A stretch of 64,000 nucleotides of DNA, from positions 124,001-188,000 of the forward strand of contig NZ_JHET01000002.1 of assembly GCF_000685355.1 (NCBI RefSeq), written 5' to 3'. A program made the translations under genes and the position numbers. The notes below the pieces were generated by a model. It saw only the letters and a program-made list of their open reading frames with translations, ran no database searches and was not told where the DNA came from. The DNA is from Microbacterium sp. CH12i (lineage in GTDB: Bacteria; Actinomycetota; Actinomycetes; Actinomycetales; Microbacteriaceae). This document shows positions 47,833 to 57,066 of the stretch, in pieces (position 1 is the first letter of the stretch; each line of letters starts with the position of its first letter).

Positions 47833-49053
47833 TCACCCGCGCAGCGCGGCCACGGCGTCCCAGATGGCGGCGGCGACCTCGCGCTTCGACCCCTCAGCGG
47901 ATGCCACGACCACCCCTTCCGCGCCAATGATCTCCACGGCGTTCTCGGCACGCTCGAACCCGTGCTCGGCATCAGCGAGATTCACGGCGAGCAGGTCGAC
48001 GCCCTTGCGCTCGCGCTTGCGGCGGGCGCGCTCACGGCGCTCCCCTGCGTCGCGCAGGGTCTCGGCGGCAAAGGCGACAATCACCTGTCCGTCTGGAGCA
48101 TTCCCATCCGCACGGGCCGCGGCGAGCGCGGCGACAATGTCCTCGTTCTCGACGAGCTCGATGCTCGCGAGTCGACCACTCTCTTTGGTGAGCTTCTGCG
48201 TCGCAGCCTCGGCCGGACGGTAGTCGGCCACCGCCGCAGCCATGATCAGGACATCGGCATTTGCTGCGGCATCCTTCATCACACTCGAAAGCTCGGCGGC
48301 CGTGCCAGCGTTCTGCACGTGGATGTTCGGATGCCGCGCCGCAGCCAGCACATCAGTACCGATGTGAGCGGCGACGAGCTCGACTTCTGCGCCTCGAGCT
48401 GCGGCCTCCGCCGCGAGAGCTACGCCCTGCCGGCCGCTGGAACGGTTGCCGAGGAACCGGACGGGGTCGATCGGCTCGCGCGTTCCGCCCGCCGAGACGA
48501 CCACGCGCAGCCCCTCAAGGTCGCGGCTGCCGCCGACGAACCGCAACGCCTCGGCGGCAATCTCCTCCGGCTCACTCATACGCCCAGCGCCGGTATCCCC
48601 GCCGGCGAGCTCCCCCTCGGCAGGACCGACCACGTGGATGCCGCGTTCCCTCAGCGTCTGGATATTGGCCTGCGTTGCCGGATGCTGCCACATCTCGGTG
48701 TGCATCGCGGGAGCGATCACGACCGGGGCCGTGGTCGCCAGCAGAGTTGTTCCGAGCAAGTCGTCGGCAAGACCGGCCGTCATCTTCGCGATCGTGTTGG
48801 CGGTGGCCGGCGCCACAATCATCAGCTCTGCGGCCTGCCCGAGCGCCACGTGCCGCACACGCGCGACGTCGTCGTGCACGCTGGTGGTGACCGGGTGACG
48901 GCTGATCGCCTCCCAGGTCGGCAGGCCGACGAAGCGCAGCGCATCCTCGGTAGGGATCACCGTCACCTCGTGACCGGCCTTGGTGAGCAGGCGCACCAAG
49001 TGCACCGTCTTGTACGCGGCGATGCCGCCCGTGACTCCAACGACGATGTTCAT
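47833..49053 (-). CDS. coaBC: Phosphopantothenoylcysteine decarboxylase / phosphopantothenate-cysteine ligase
   Basis: 406 residues. CoaC half: VVGVTGGIAAYKTVHLVRLL, catalytic His in AISRHPVTTSVH, VIAPAMHTEMW and GAGRMSEPEEI (active Cys replaced region). CoaB half: VVVSAGGTREPIDPVRFLGN and AAAVADYRP. It performs two steps of coenzyme A synthesis. CAGAAT lies six bases before the ATG (leaderless). Adjacent to clpB but separately transcribed. Confidence 0.94.
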   Translation of the reverse strand: MNIVVGVTGGIAAYKTVHLVRLLTKAGHEVTVIPTEDALRFVGLPTWEAISRHPVTTSVHDDVARVRHVALGQAAELMIVAPATANTIAKMTAGLADDLLGTTLLATTAPVVIAPAMHTEMWQHPATQANIQTLRERGIHVVGPAEGELAGGDTGAGRMSEPEEIAAEALRFVGGSRDLEGLRVVVSAGGTREPIDPVRFLGNRSSGRQGVALAAEAAARGAEVELVAAHIGTDVLAAARHPNIHVQNAGTAAELSSVMKDAAANADVLIMAAAVADYRPAEAATQKLTKESGRLASIELVENEDIVAALAAARADGNAPDGQVIVAFAAETLRDAGERRERARRKRERKGVDLLAVNLADAEHGFERAENAVEIIGAEGVVVASAEGSKREVAAAIWDAVAALRG

Positions 49054-49059
49054 GTCTTG

Positions 49060-49065
49060 ATTCTG
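49060..49065 (-). promoter_or_regulatory. -10 element of leaderless coaBC
   Basis: CAGAAT on the minus strand, six bases before the ATG at 49053; divergent from the NRDE gene -10 at 49093. Confidence 0.5.
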
Positions 49066-49092
49066 CCCCAGGCCCCGACATCCGACCGCCCC

Positions 49093-49098
49093 TAGACT
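49093..49098 (+). promoter_or_regulatory. -10 element of leaderless NRDE gene
   Basis: TAGACT seven bases before the GTG at 49106. Confidence 0.6.
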
Positions 49099-49105
49099 GG
49101 CGACC

Positions 49106-49816
49106 GTGTGCACTGTAGTGATCGACTTCACGGATACGGGTGAGGCACGCCTCCTGGCTGTGCGAGACGAGGATCCGCTACGCGAGTGGGATGCCCTCGG
49201 CGAATGGTGGCCAGACGCGCACCCAGGAGTGATCGGCATCCGCGATCGCCGCGCCGGCGGCGCCTGGCTGGCAGCGAACCCTGCCGAGCGGCGCATCGCG
49301 GTTCTTCTGAACCGCGCCGACCTGCTCGATGCGCCAGAGGATGAAGTGCATTCCCGCGGCGGGCTGGTACTCGAAGCAGTCGAGGGACGCCGCCCCATCG
49401 ACCTGCCCCACACCCACGGTTTCAATCTTCTCCAGGTCTCCCCCGAAGGTGCTGAGGTGCTCTCCTGGAACGGCGTCGAGCTGCGAACGACCCCGGTGAC
49501 ACCCGGTGTGCACATGATCGCGCACGATGATCTCGATGATCCAGCGACTGCGCGCATCGCCGAGTGGCTACCGCGATTCCGCGCCGAACGTCCTCGTGCG
49601 GACGCTGAGCAATGGTGGCCGGCATGGCTCGAACTGCTCGCGCAGAGCGCTGAGCTCCCGGCGGAAGATGACCGCGCAATCATCCGCGACAACCGTTCGC
49701 ACGGCTATCCCACGCTGTCGCTCCTGTACTGTCTCGCAGCGGTGACCGCCGACGGCATCCGCCTGCACGACGTCGCACTCGCGCAGCCGGGTCACCTGTC
49801 GCCGAACGAACGCTAG
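49106..49816 (+). CDS. NRDE (TANGO2-like) family protein
   Basis: 236 residues. MCTVVIDFTDTGEARLLAVR begins with the conserved Met-Cys of this N-terminal-nucleophile-like family; the NRDE motif itself is changed to VRDEDP. GVIGIRDRRAGGAWLAAN and LPHTHGFNLLQVSPEGAEVL follow the family. TANGO2 homologues are linked to heme trafficking and lipid homeostasis; bacterial roles are open. Confidence 0.82.
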   Translation: MCTVVIDFTDTGEARLLAVRDEDPLREWDALGEWWPDAHPGVIGIRDRRAGGAWLAANPAERRIAVLLNRADLLDAPEDEVHSRGGLVLEAVEGRRPIDLPHTHGFNLLQVSPEGAEVLSWNGVELRTTPVTPGVHMIAHDDLDDPATARIAEWLPRFRAERPRADAEQWWPAWLELLAQSAELPAEDDRAIIRDNRSHGYPTLSLLYCLAAVTADGIRLHDVALAQPGHLSPNER

Positions 49817-49820
49817 ACGT

Positions 49821-49826
49821 TAGGCT
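49821..49826 (+). promoter_or_regulatory. -10 element of leaderless DUF4190-like gene
   Basis: TAGGCT seven bases before the ATG at 49834, overlapping the end of the NRDE gene region. Confidence 0.55.
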
Positions 49827-49833
49827 CGTCGGC

Positions 49834-50286
49834 ATGAGCGACCCGCAACAGCCGCACCTCCCGCCGTTCGTATCCCACCCGGGTCAGCAGCCCCCACAGC
49901 CGAACTACCAGGCCCCCGCACAGCCGCAGGCCCCACAGGGCTATTACTCCCCACCTGCGCAGACAGGTCCGGGCAACACCAACACCCCCGGAAAGATCGG
50001 CCTCATCATCGGCCTGGTCTCACTCGGGCTCGGCCTGTTGATGAACGTCATCGTGCAGATGCTGGTTCGCTCCGTCGGATACTCGATGGTCAGTGTGGTT
50101 GGCGGCGTCGGGACCTTTCTCGTGTTCGCGGCATCAGCGGCCGCGCTGATCCTGGGCATCATCGGACTCCGGAAGGCGGGCGTCCCCCAGGCACAGGCTG
50201 GCATCGCGACCGGGCTCGGCTTCGCCGGAGTGGTCGGCGCAATATTCAACGTCCTGTTCAGCCTGACCGCGTCCCTCTACTACTGA
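49834..50286 (+). CDS. DUF4190-like membrane protein with proline/glutamine-rich N-terminus
   Basis: 150 residues. The first ~48 are proline-, glutamine- and tyrosine-rich (QPPQPNYQAPAQPQAPQGYY) and probably disordered; three to four membrane helices follow, with the LGIIGLRKAGVPQAQAG turn of the DUF4190 family. Role unknown; in actinobacteria such proteins often sit near septum or wall functions. Confidence 0.75.
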   Translation: MSDPQQPHLPPFVSHPGQQPPQPNYQAPAQPQAPQGYYSPPAQTGPGNTNTPGKIGLIIGLVSLGLGLLMNVIVQMLVRSVGYSMVSVVGGVGTFLVFAASAAALILGIIGLRKAGVPQAQAGIATGLGFAGVVGAIFNVLFSLTASLYY

Positions 50287-50306
50287 GCGCTACGACTGAG
50301 CGGTTA

Positions 50307-51578
50307 CTACCGAGCGCTCAGTACCCGCTGGTAGACGTCGATCATCGCCGCCGTGCGCGATGACTGGTGAAACGCCGCCGCAACCTCCGGATTGGGGATC
50401 GGGGCAGTGCCTGCCACGATGTCGGATGCCGCGCGCTGCAATGCGTCCGCAAGAGCACTGACCGAAGCATCCGCCACCGTCCACAAACCGCCCCGCAACT
50501 CGCCGGCGATGTCGGGGTCACTCACGATTGTGGGTGTGCCGAGTGCTGCCGCTTCGAACGGTGTCATCCCCTGCGTCTCGAATCCGATCGAGGTCTGTAC
50601 GACAGCATCCGCAGCCGCGATCCGCGCGAGCGTTTCGGCGTAGGAGAGGCGGCCGGAGAACCGGATGCCGTCATGCCTGCGGGCGATCTTCTCTGCGGCA
50701 CGCAGTTGCCCACCGCCGCCGATGACCTCGATGTCGGGATCCACCTTCGAGGCGACGACGGCCTCCAGAAACGGCAGCAGCCGTTTCTCTGGACTCATCC
50801 GCCCCAGCCACACAAAGCGCGGGCGGCGCAGGCCTCCCGCTGAGACATCACTTTCGCCATGAGACACCGGGCCAGCAGCGATGTCTCGCGCAGAGTCTGA
50901 TGTCTCAGCACCGGCACGCACCTGAGTGAGCAGCTCATCGTCGATGCCGTTCCAGACCACGTCGACGTGGGCGAAGACATTGTGCTGCTCTAAGCGGCGC
51001 GCGAAGTGGCCAGAAGGGGCGGTGACAGCCCCGGCGCCCTGCGCGATGCCACGCAGATAGGCCCAACCATCGCTTCCTGCGACGGGGGCGCCGATCCCCC
51101 GCATTGCCACACGGCGCCACAGGTTCAAAACGGCAAGCACCTGGCGGTGCAGCGGAGTCACGGCGGCGATCCCGACATCCACTCGGTTGTGCATGGTGTG
51201 CACCACCGGGATGCCGTGGCGATACGCGAAGCGGTGCCCGATGAATGCGCCCCAGAAGTCGGCCTGCACGTGCACGAGGTCCACGGGCGGCCGATCTCGC
51301 ATCGCTCGATCGAGGAAGCGGTCGGTACGGCGCCCCGGCCACGACATCGAGTACTCCCGATCGAGGGTGATCGGAATCGACGGGAGATCAAGGTACCCGG
51401 CGTCCACACCCTTCGCTCCATGAGCCTGGCGAAGGGTCGAAGGGGTCGCGTGCATCTTGGGGGCAACAGCGGTCACCGTGTGACCCGCGCGCTCCAAGAA
51501 TCGCCGCTGCAGCCTCATCGACACCTGCGCTCCGCCGAGGGATTCCAGGTGCTGATCGCCGAAGAAGACGATGTGCAT
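50307..51578 (-). CDS. Glycosyltransferase family 4, with two repeat-derived insertions
   Basis: 423 residues, GT-B fold. FFGDQHLESLGGAQVSMRLQ opens the acceptor domain; FVWLGRMSPEKRLLPFLEAV and GFETQGMTPFEAAALGTPTI (E-x7-E nucleotide-sugar site) mark the donor domain. Two stretches look foreign: HATPSTLRQAHGAKG (residues ~44-58) and TSDSARDIAAGPVSHGESDV between the domains; each is encoded by an inverted repeat. It is a likely mannosyl- or glucosyltransferase for lipid or wall glycan, downstream of a second GT4. Confidence 0.85.
   Translation of the reverse strand: MHIVFFGDQHLESLGGAQVSMRLQRRFLERAGHTVTAVAPKMHATPSTLRQAHGAKGVDAGYLDLPSIPITLDREYSMSWPGRRTDRFLDRAMRDRPPVDLVHVQADFWGAFIGHRFAYRHGIPVVHTMHNRVDVGIAAVTPLHRQVLAVLNLWRRVAMRGIGAPVAGSDGWAYLRGIAQGAGAVTAPSGHFARRLEQHNVFAHVDVVWNGIDDELLTQVRAGAETSDSARDIAAGPVSHGESDVSAGGLRRPRFVWLGRMSPEKRLLPFLEAVVASKVDPDIEVIGGGGQLRAAEKIARRHDGIRFSGRLSYAETLARIAAADAVVQTSIGFETQGMTPFEAAALGTPTIVSDPDIAGELRGGLWTVADASVSALADALQRAASDIVAGTAPIPNPEVAAAFHQSSRTAAMIDVYQRVLSAR
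50839..50909. repeat. 71-bp palindromic insertion inside a glycosyltransferase gene
   Basis: GCTGAGACATCA and TGATGTCTCAGC form the outer arms; ATGAGACA and GATGTCTC recur inside. It keeps the reading frame open and encodes a polar linker between the two Rossmann domains. Confidence 0.65.
51408..51437. repeat. Dispersed CCCTTCG...-type repeat inside a glycosyltransferase gene
   Basis: ACCCTTCGC and GCGAAGGGT are perfect arms around TCCATGAGCCTG. The right half matches the complement of the repeat at 1-22 and 24195-24217 with two changes. It encodes STLRQAHGAKG. Confidence 0.7.
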
Positions 51579-51580
51579 GG

Positions 51581-52834
51581 CTACGCTGGCAGCGGTTCGT
51601 CGCGGTACAGCGCTTCGAACGTGTCGAGCGTGCGATTGATGTCGTGCACGAGGACGCCATCAAGTGACGCCCGCTGCATCCGCTCGTACTCTGCGGGCCC
51701 CGCCGTGAGCACGTCAGTCAAGCGCGCAGTGAGCTCTTCAACGTTGCCGGGTTCGAACAGGTAGCCGTTCTCGCCATCATGTACGAGGTGCGGCAGTGCC
51801 ACAGCATCCGCCGCGACGATCGGCAGAGCGGACGCCATCGCTTCCATCGTCGCGATCGACTGCAATTCGGCGATCGAGGCGATCACGAAGAGGCTCGCGC
51901 GCGACAACAGGGCGCGGAGTTCTTCGTCAGTGGTACGGCCATGGAACGTGACTCGATCTGCGAGGCCGAGGTCGGCCGTGAGGCGTTCGAGGCTCTTGCG
52001 CTGGTCCCCGCCGCCGACGATGTCGAAGGTGGCGTTCAGCGCTGGATCGAGCTTCGTCATCGCCTGCAGGATGACTTCGATCTGCTTTTCGGCCGTCAGT
52101 CGCCCGACGAAGACGATGCGGTTCTCGGTGCGCGGTGCAACCACCGGCGTGTATTGGGTGCGGTCGATGCCGCAGCTGATCGGGATGACTCCCTGCACGC
52201 CGACAGTGCGCTCGAGGAAATCCGCGGCGCGACGGGTCGGGGTGGTGATGGCGCGTGTGAGGTCGAAGGTGCGCTTGGCATCAGACCAGGCGAATTTGAG
52301 CACCAGATCGTCGATGAACTTCGGCATGGTGGTGTGGTCGAGGATGTTCTCGGCCATGACGTGGTTCGTGGCGATCACCGGGATGCCACGCTCATGCGCG
52401 ATGCGTGACAGACCACGCCCGATCACAATGTGCGACTGGATGTGCACGACGTCGGGGTTCACCTGATCGAGCACCCTGCGCGCGTAGTGCTTGGTGCGCC
52501 ATGGCCACACGAAACGCACCCAGTCGTGCGGAGCCCAGCGCACGGACGGCAAACGGTGCAGCGTCATCGGCTCGCCTTCGATGACTTCGGTTGCGGGCGC
52601 TGCCCTGCGGTACTTCTGGTTCGGCGCGACGACGTGCACGTCGTGCCCGCGCTGCACGAGACCGGCGGCGAGACGCTCAGCGAAGCGGGCGGCACCGTTG
52701 ATGTCGGGGGCGAAGGTGTCGCACCCGATGACGATACGCAGCGGGCGCGCATCGCGCGCCGAGTCGGACTTGGTGGTGGGCTCGGGGGCGCTCGACGGGT
52801 CGACCTGTTCGATCGGAGCGTCAGAGGAGGTCAC
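51581..52834 (-). CDS. Glycosyltransferase family 4 (PimB/MgtA-like)
   Basis: 417 residues. After a polar, serine-rich 30-residue leader, LRIVIGCDTFAPDINGAARF and RLAAGLVQRGHDVHVVAPNQ open the GT-B acceptor domain. RIVFVGRLTAEKQIEVILQA and ASIAELQSIATMEAMASALP (E-x7-E) form the donor site. It resembles actinobacterial GDP-mannose-dependent alpha-mannosyltransferases of phosphatidylinositol or glycolipid assembly, but the donor is not proven. Its stop is two bases from the next glycosyltransferase start, so they share a transcript. Confidence 0.88.
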   Translation of the reverse strand: MTSSDAPIEQVDPSSAPEPTTKSDSARDARPLRIVIGCDTFAPDINGAARFAERLAAGLVQRGHDVHVVAPNQKYRRAAPATEVIEGEPMTLHRLPSVRWAPHDWVRFVWPWRTKHYARRVLDQVNPDVVHIQSHIVIGRGLSRIAHERGIPVIATNHVMAENILDHTTMPKFIDDLVLKFAWSDAKRTFDLTRAITTPTRRAADFLERTVGVQGVIPISCGIDRTQYTPVVAPRTENRIVFVGRLTAEKQIEVILQAMTKLDPALNATFDIVGGGDQRKSLERLTADLGLADRVTFHGRTTDEELRALLSRASLFVIASIAELQSIATMEAMASALPIVAADAVALPHLVHDGENGYLFEPGNVEELTARLTDVLTAGPAEYERMQRASLDGVLVHDINRTLDTFEALYRDEPLPA

Positions 52835-52951
52835 GGATATGCAGCCTTACGGTACGCGGCAGAGAAAGGGGCCCTTGATCAGGGCGCTGGCAACTCTACC
52901 CGAGCGGCCTGCGCGTGCCCTTCTCCCCCGCCGCCTCTCGGGTTCCTGCCC

Positions 52952-52957
52952 TAGCTT
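52952..52957 (+). promoter_or_regulatory. -10 element of leaderless hypothetical gene
   Basis: TAGCTT six bases before the ATG at 52964. Confidence 0.6.
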
Positions 52958-52963
52958 GGAGGC

Positions 52964-53551
52964 ATGCGACTGATTTCAGATGCCGACCCCAAGCTGTGGA
53001 TCCCTGTGACGGACTCCTTCGGCTGGAGGGGCCGACGCCATCGCAAGGCGGCAATTCGGATGCTGTTGGGCCAGGCCACGCAGGCCCTCGGCGCGACCGC
53101 GCGCCCGGGGTCGAAGCTCGGGGCGTGGGCGATGAGCCAGGCTGCGCCCATGCTCATGCGAAAAGCCAACGGACGCGTTCTGGTGTGGACGTGGCGCGCC
53201 GATCCGGAGCTCGTCGTCGCCATGGCCACGACGCAGGAGCTGACCAACGAAGTGCGCCGGGCTCGCGCCGCGATGCCCATCGAGTACGACGACACCGAGT
53301 CGTTCGCCTCGCGGCTCGGAGCTGGCGAGAAGTTGCTGATGCCAATCCCGGCGACACCGTCCGCGCCCCCGTTCGCGACCTACACCTGGGACACCGGTAC
53401 GCACCTGATCACGTTGACGGCGCTCTGCAGTGATCGTGAGCGGTTCGGCACGCTGTTGCCTGCGCTGGATGACCTGGCGCGCAGCATCCGCATCGCCGAC
53501 GATGTGACTGGCGGCGAAGCGCCAGAGGTGCTGCGGATAGATCCCGCTTAG
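52964..53551 (+). CDS. Hypothetical protein
   Basis: 195 residues, soluble, no signal peptide. The N-terminal third is basic (DSFGWRGRRHRKAAIRMLLG); the rest is a mixed alpha/beta domain with YTWDTGTHLITLTALCSDRE near the end, which recalls proteins of the DUF1795/LpqN fold, but that is a guess. Leaderless start. It precedes the DUF2252 gene. Confidence 0.65.
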   Translation: MRLISDADPKLWIPVTDSFGWRGRRHRKAAIRMLLGQATQALGATARPGSKLGAWAMSQAAPMLMRKANGRVLVWTWRADPELVVAMATTQELTNEVRRARAAMPIEYDDTESFASRLGAGEKLLMPIPATPSAPPFATYTWDTGTHLITLTALCSDRERFGTLLPALDDLARSIRIADDVTGGEAPEVLRIDPA

Positions 53552-53600
53552 CTCTGCCAAAATCGCACGCGGCGAGTCGTCCGCGGTGCCAAGATGAGTC

Positions 53601-54959
53601 ATGAGCACCGAATGGTTGCGCCCGCCGTCTCGCGCCGATTTGCTTGAGCAAGGCAAGAACGCCCGCCAACATACGCCCAGAAGCGACCTGGCGAAACTGG
53701 CACGCACCGCCCGCAATCCCCTCGCGATACTCGCCGAACAGGACGCGATCCGCCTGAGCGATCTCGTCGCGCTGCGCGCCGAACGCATGTCGGCGAGCCC
53801 GTTCGCGTTCTATCGAGGAACGGCGGCGCTGATGGCTGCTGACTTCGCAGATGCCCCGCACTCGGGCATCATGGTCGCCTCCTGCGGCGACGCGCACGTG
53901 TCGAACTTCGGGTTCTACGCCTCAGCGCAGCGCAACCTCATGTTCGATCTCAATGACTTCGATGAGGCCGCGTGGGCGCCATGGGAGTGGGATGTGAAGC
54001 GCCTTGTCGGCAGCATCGTCGTCGCTGGGCAGGCCACGAACCGAGAGGATGCCGTGGTCGAGCGCGCCGTTCGCGCTGGGGTGCGGGCCTACGCCCGCAG
54101 CATCCGCAACAACACGACGCTCAGCCCGACCGAGCGCTACTTCACGCATTTCAATGTTGAAGCGACCAAGACGATGCTCGATCGCGCTGCGCTTCGGGCG
54201 ATCCGCAAGGCCGTGAAGCAGGCGACGCGTCGCACCGGCGAGCGCGCGGTGCAGCGGATCACGGAGACGGATGCCGCGGGCAAGCGTCGGTTCGTTCATC
54301 AGCCGCCGACCACCACCGAGCTGGACCCGGACATCCGGCTGCTGGTCGACGCCGTCGTGGATGAGTATCGCCGGAGCGCGAGCAGCGATATCGCGCTCCT
54401 GTTCGAGCACTTCGCTGTGGCGGATGTCGCGCGCAGGGTCGTCGGAGTCGGCAGCGTCGGCACACGCTGTGACCTCGTGCTGCTTCAAGACGGCGAAGAC
54501 AACACCCTGCTGATGCAGGCGAAGCAGGCATCAGAGAGCGTGTTGGCGCAGTACGGGCGCATCACCCAGCCGGAGACGTTGACGGTGATGATCGCGGAGT
54601 CCGGCGAGGGCGCCAGAGTCGTCGCGATGCAGCGCATTTTGCAAGCGCTCTCTGACCCGTTCCTCGGCCATGCGCAAAGCTCGAACGCAGACCTCTACAT
54701 TCGCCAATTCCACGATATGAAGGGCGGGATCGAGGTCGAGGCGCTCGATGACGGCCCATTCGTCACCTATGCCCAGGCGTGTGCGGGAACACTGGCACGC
54801 GCACACAGCCAATCGGTATCAGCGAGCGTCGTCGCCGGATACATCGGCAACGGCCGTGCGGTCGCCGACGCACTGTTGGAATGGAGCTTGTCGTACGCGG
54901 CCGTCTCACTCGCCGACTATCGGGCGTTCGTCGCGGCTCGAAGCTTTACCAGTCCGTAG
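53601..54959 (+). CDS. DUF2252 (COG4320) domain protein
   Basis: 452 residues. FYRGTAALMAADFADAPHSG, SCGDAHVSNFGFYASAQRNL and FDLNDFDEAAWAPWEWDVKR are the signature; GDxHxxN and DxxD recall aminoglycoside-phosphotransferase/kinase-like catalytic loops, so a small-molecule or protein kinase activity is possible. VGVGSVGTRCDLVLLQ is the second conserved block. CAAGAT lies five bases before the ATG. A GACGCG/CGCGTC hairpin follows the stop. Confidence 0.88.
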   Translation: MSTEWLRPPSRADLLEQGKNARQHTPRSDLAKLARTARNPLAILAEQDAIRLSDLVALRAERMSASPFAFYRGTAALMAADFADAPHSGIMVASCGDAHVSNFGFYASAQRNLMFDLNDFDEAAWAPWEWDVKRLVGSIVVAGQATNREDAVVERAVRAGVRAYARSIRNNTTLSPTERYFTHFNVEATKTMLDRAALRAIRKAVKQATRRTGERAVQRITETDAAGKRRFVHQPPTTTELDPDIRLLVDAVVDEYRRSASSDIALLFEHFAVADVARRVVGVGSVGTRCDLVLLQDGEDNTLLMQAKQASESVLAQYGRITQPETLTVMIAESGEGARVVAMQRILQALSDPFLGHAQSSNADLYIRQFHDMKGGIEVEALDDGPFVTYAQACAGTLARAHSQSVSASVVAGYIGNGRAVADALLEWSLSYAAVSLADYRAFVAARSFTSP

Positions 54960-55007
54960 ACTCGCCGGGTGACGCGTTAGCCGCGTCGGAGAGGAGTCAG
55001 TGGAACG

Positions 55008-55661
55008 GTGAGGACACGAAACACGTTTGGCGTGCTTCGTTTGGTCACGGCAGCAGTGTGCCTGGCCGCACTTATCCACCGACTTTTCTGGGGCCTCAGC
55101 TCCCAGACGATCGCCGGTCGAAATTTCTTTGCCTACCTCACGGTGGAATCGAACTGCGCGCTCGTTGTCTTGCTCATCATCGGCGGCATCCTGGCGTTTC
55201 GGCGCGATGATGATCCGCGCTGGTTCAGCATCGCCCTCTCGCTCGTGCTGACGTGGACCACTACGGCAGGGCTCGCGTTCGCACTGATCGTCTGGCAGGC
55301 AGGACTACGCGGCATCCGCGTCGATGTGCCATGGTCAGATCAGCTTCTGCACTTCTGGCTGCCAGCGCTCACTGCCATCGCCTGGACTCTCACACCAGGG
55401 CACCACTCGGTGCCATGGTGGATCATCCCGGGCTCTTTGGCGTTCCCTCTGGTCTGGGGCCTGGTGACGATGTGGCGCGGGCCGCTCATCGGCTGGTACC
55501 CGTACTACTTCCTTGACCTCAGGCAGGTGAGTGGAATCGGAGAGTTCCTCGCGACGAGCGCCATCGCGTTGGCGATCTTCGCGCTTGTCGCAACCGTGCT
55601 CGCTGTGATCAGCCGGGTCAGCCCGTCGCGGCGGAAGGCAAGAACGATTCAAGCGATGTGA
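55008..55661 (+). CDS. Pr6Pr family membrane protein
   Basis: 217 residues with six membrane helices. FFAYLTVESNCALVVLLIIG is the family start (FSYFTxxSN), and PLVWGLVTMWRGPLIGWYPY with YYFLDLRQVSG is the conserved end. Role unknown, sometimes annotated FAR-17a/AIG1-like. A GAGGAG ribosome site precedes the GTG start. Its last 44 bases overlap the 3' end of the convergent amine oxidase gene. Confidence 0.83.
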   Translation: MRTRNTFGVLRLVTAAVCLAALIHRLFWGLSSQTIAGRNFFAYLTVESNCALVVLLIIGGILAFRRDDDPRWFSIALSLVLTWTTTAGLAFALIVWQAGLRGIRVDVPWSDQLLHFWLPALTAIAWTLTPGHHSVPWWIIPGSLAFPLVWGLVTMWRGPLIGWYPYYFLDLRQVSGIGEFLATSAIALAIFALVATVLAVISRVSPSRRKARTIQAM

Positions 55662-57025
55662 GTGCCGCCGCCAAGGCATCGTTCTCTTCGAGGGCGGCGA
55701 ACTTCTCGGCGGCGTCGCCGCGACGATCCCCACCAGCACGTTCTCACCGGTGACGGGGAGCAGGTTGATCCAGGTGCGCACCACGGAGTCGCCACCGACG
55801 ACGTGCCAGATCGTCGCCTCGGTGTCCCAGAACGGCGCATCGTCGTAACGCAGCCAGATCGTCTCGATGTGGCCCATGCCGAGCGCATTGATCGCGCCGC
55901 GGTAAGCGAAGGGAAGCGGTGGATTGAAGTCAATGCCCTCGTGCTGCAGCACGCCGAGCGGCACGGTGATCACGACGCGATCGAACGAGGTTGACTCGCC
56001 CGTGCTGAGGCGCAGGCTGACTCCCGAATCGTCGTAGGCGACGCGCGTCACCGGTGACGACAGGCTGAGTTCGGCGTCTCCCAGCAGCTCCTTGACGAAG
56101 GGCGTCAGATCGCCGAGGACACCTCGCGTGGTCTCGGCAGGCAGGTGTGGTGGGAACCAGGAAGAGGTGTTGTCGGCATCCGCACCAGAGGTGGTCGCAA
56201 GGTACGCCAGCAATGCCGCGAGCGCGGGTTCCTCGGGGTCCGCACCGGTGTCGGTGAGCGCCTCGGTGAGCGCGATATCTGCGGGCAGTGCCTGTGCGGC
56301 GGTGATGGCGGCCTCGAGCGTGACGTTGCTGGCTGGCTCGATATCGCCGTCTGGAGAACGCCAATGTGCGGATGCCAGTTCTACGGCTTGTGCAAAACCG
56401 TGGCGTCGGCATCCGCTCCGTAAATCACGGCGTCATCAACGACCGTCCCGTCAGCCTCCGCCGCACGCGCGCCGAGCAGCCAGGAGCCGAGCTGAACTGG
56501 CATCGGCCAGGAATCGTCGAGCTGCGAGTGCACGCGCCCCCCGATCCGATCTCGCGCCTCAAAGACAGTCACTTCGACGTCGGCGCCCGCGAGCTTCGCT
56601 GCCACCGTCGCGCCGGCAAGCCCCGCACCGATCACGGCGATCCGCTCACCGCTCACCGCGGCCGTACGCACGCGCATGGCCGCACTTTCTCCCGAGCGAA
56701 TTGCACCGCGCATCGTGCCGGGGTTGTCGACATCGATCGCTTCGCCGGCGAAGAACAACCGGCCCTCGATAGGTTCGGCCAGCGTCTCGCGGGTCGCCTG
56801 CTGCACACCGAAACGGGTGTAGCTCACCGCCCCCTGCGAGAACGGGTCCGCCGCCCAGGTGCTGCGCATGCTCGCGGCGGGCAACGGCACATTGCTCGTG
56901 GGGAGAGGAAACGGCGAACGGGTCGGAGTCGGAGTGGGCTTCGGCTCGGGTGTGCAGGACACAAGAAGCACGCCGAGGGCGCCAGCTCCGGCGCCGATCA
57001 GCAACTCGCGACGCGTCATCCTCAT
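55618..57025 (-). pseudogene. Secreted flavin amine oxidase, circularly permuted order; two frameshifts
   Basis: Twin arginine (TRRELLIGAGAG) plus lipobox VLLVSC24 indicate a Tat-exported lipoprotein, followed by a proline/threonine linker. Residues 57-116 (WAADPFSQGAVSY to EGRLFFAGEA...PGTMRGAIRSGESAA) are what normally ends a flavin amine oxidase; the FAD Rossmann motif VIGAGLAGATVAAKL comes only after it at 131-145. Lost bases near 56387 and 55722 break the frame; restored length is 469 residues and it ends ALTSLESFLPSAATG with no second C-terminal FAD block. Substrate unknown. Confidence 0.85.
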
Positions 57026-57066
57026 CGGCGCAAGACTACCCGGTTCCGTTGAACTTCACCGTGCGT

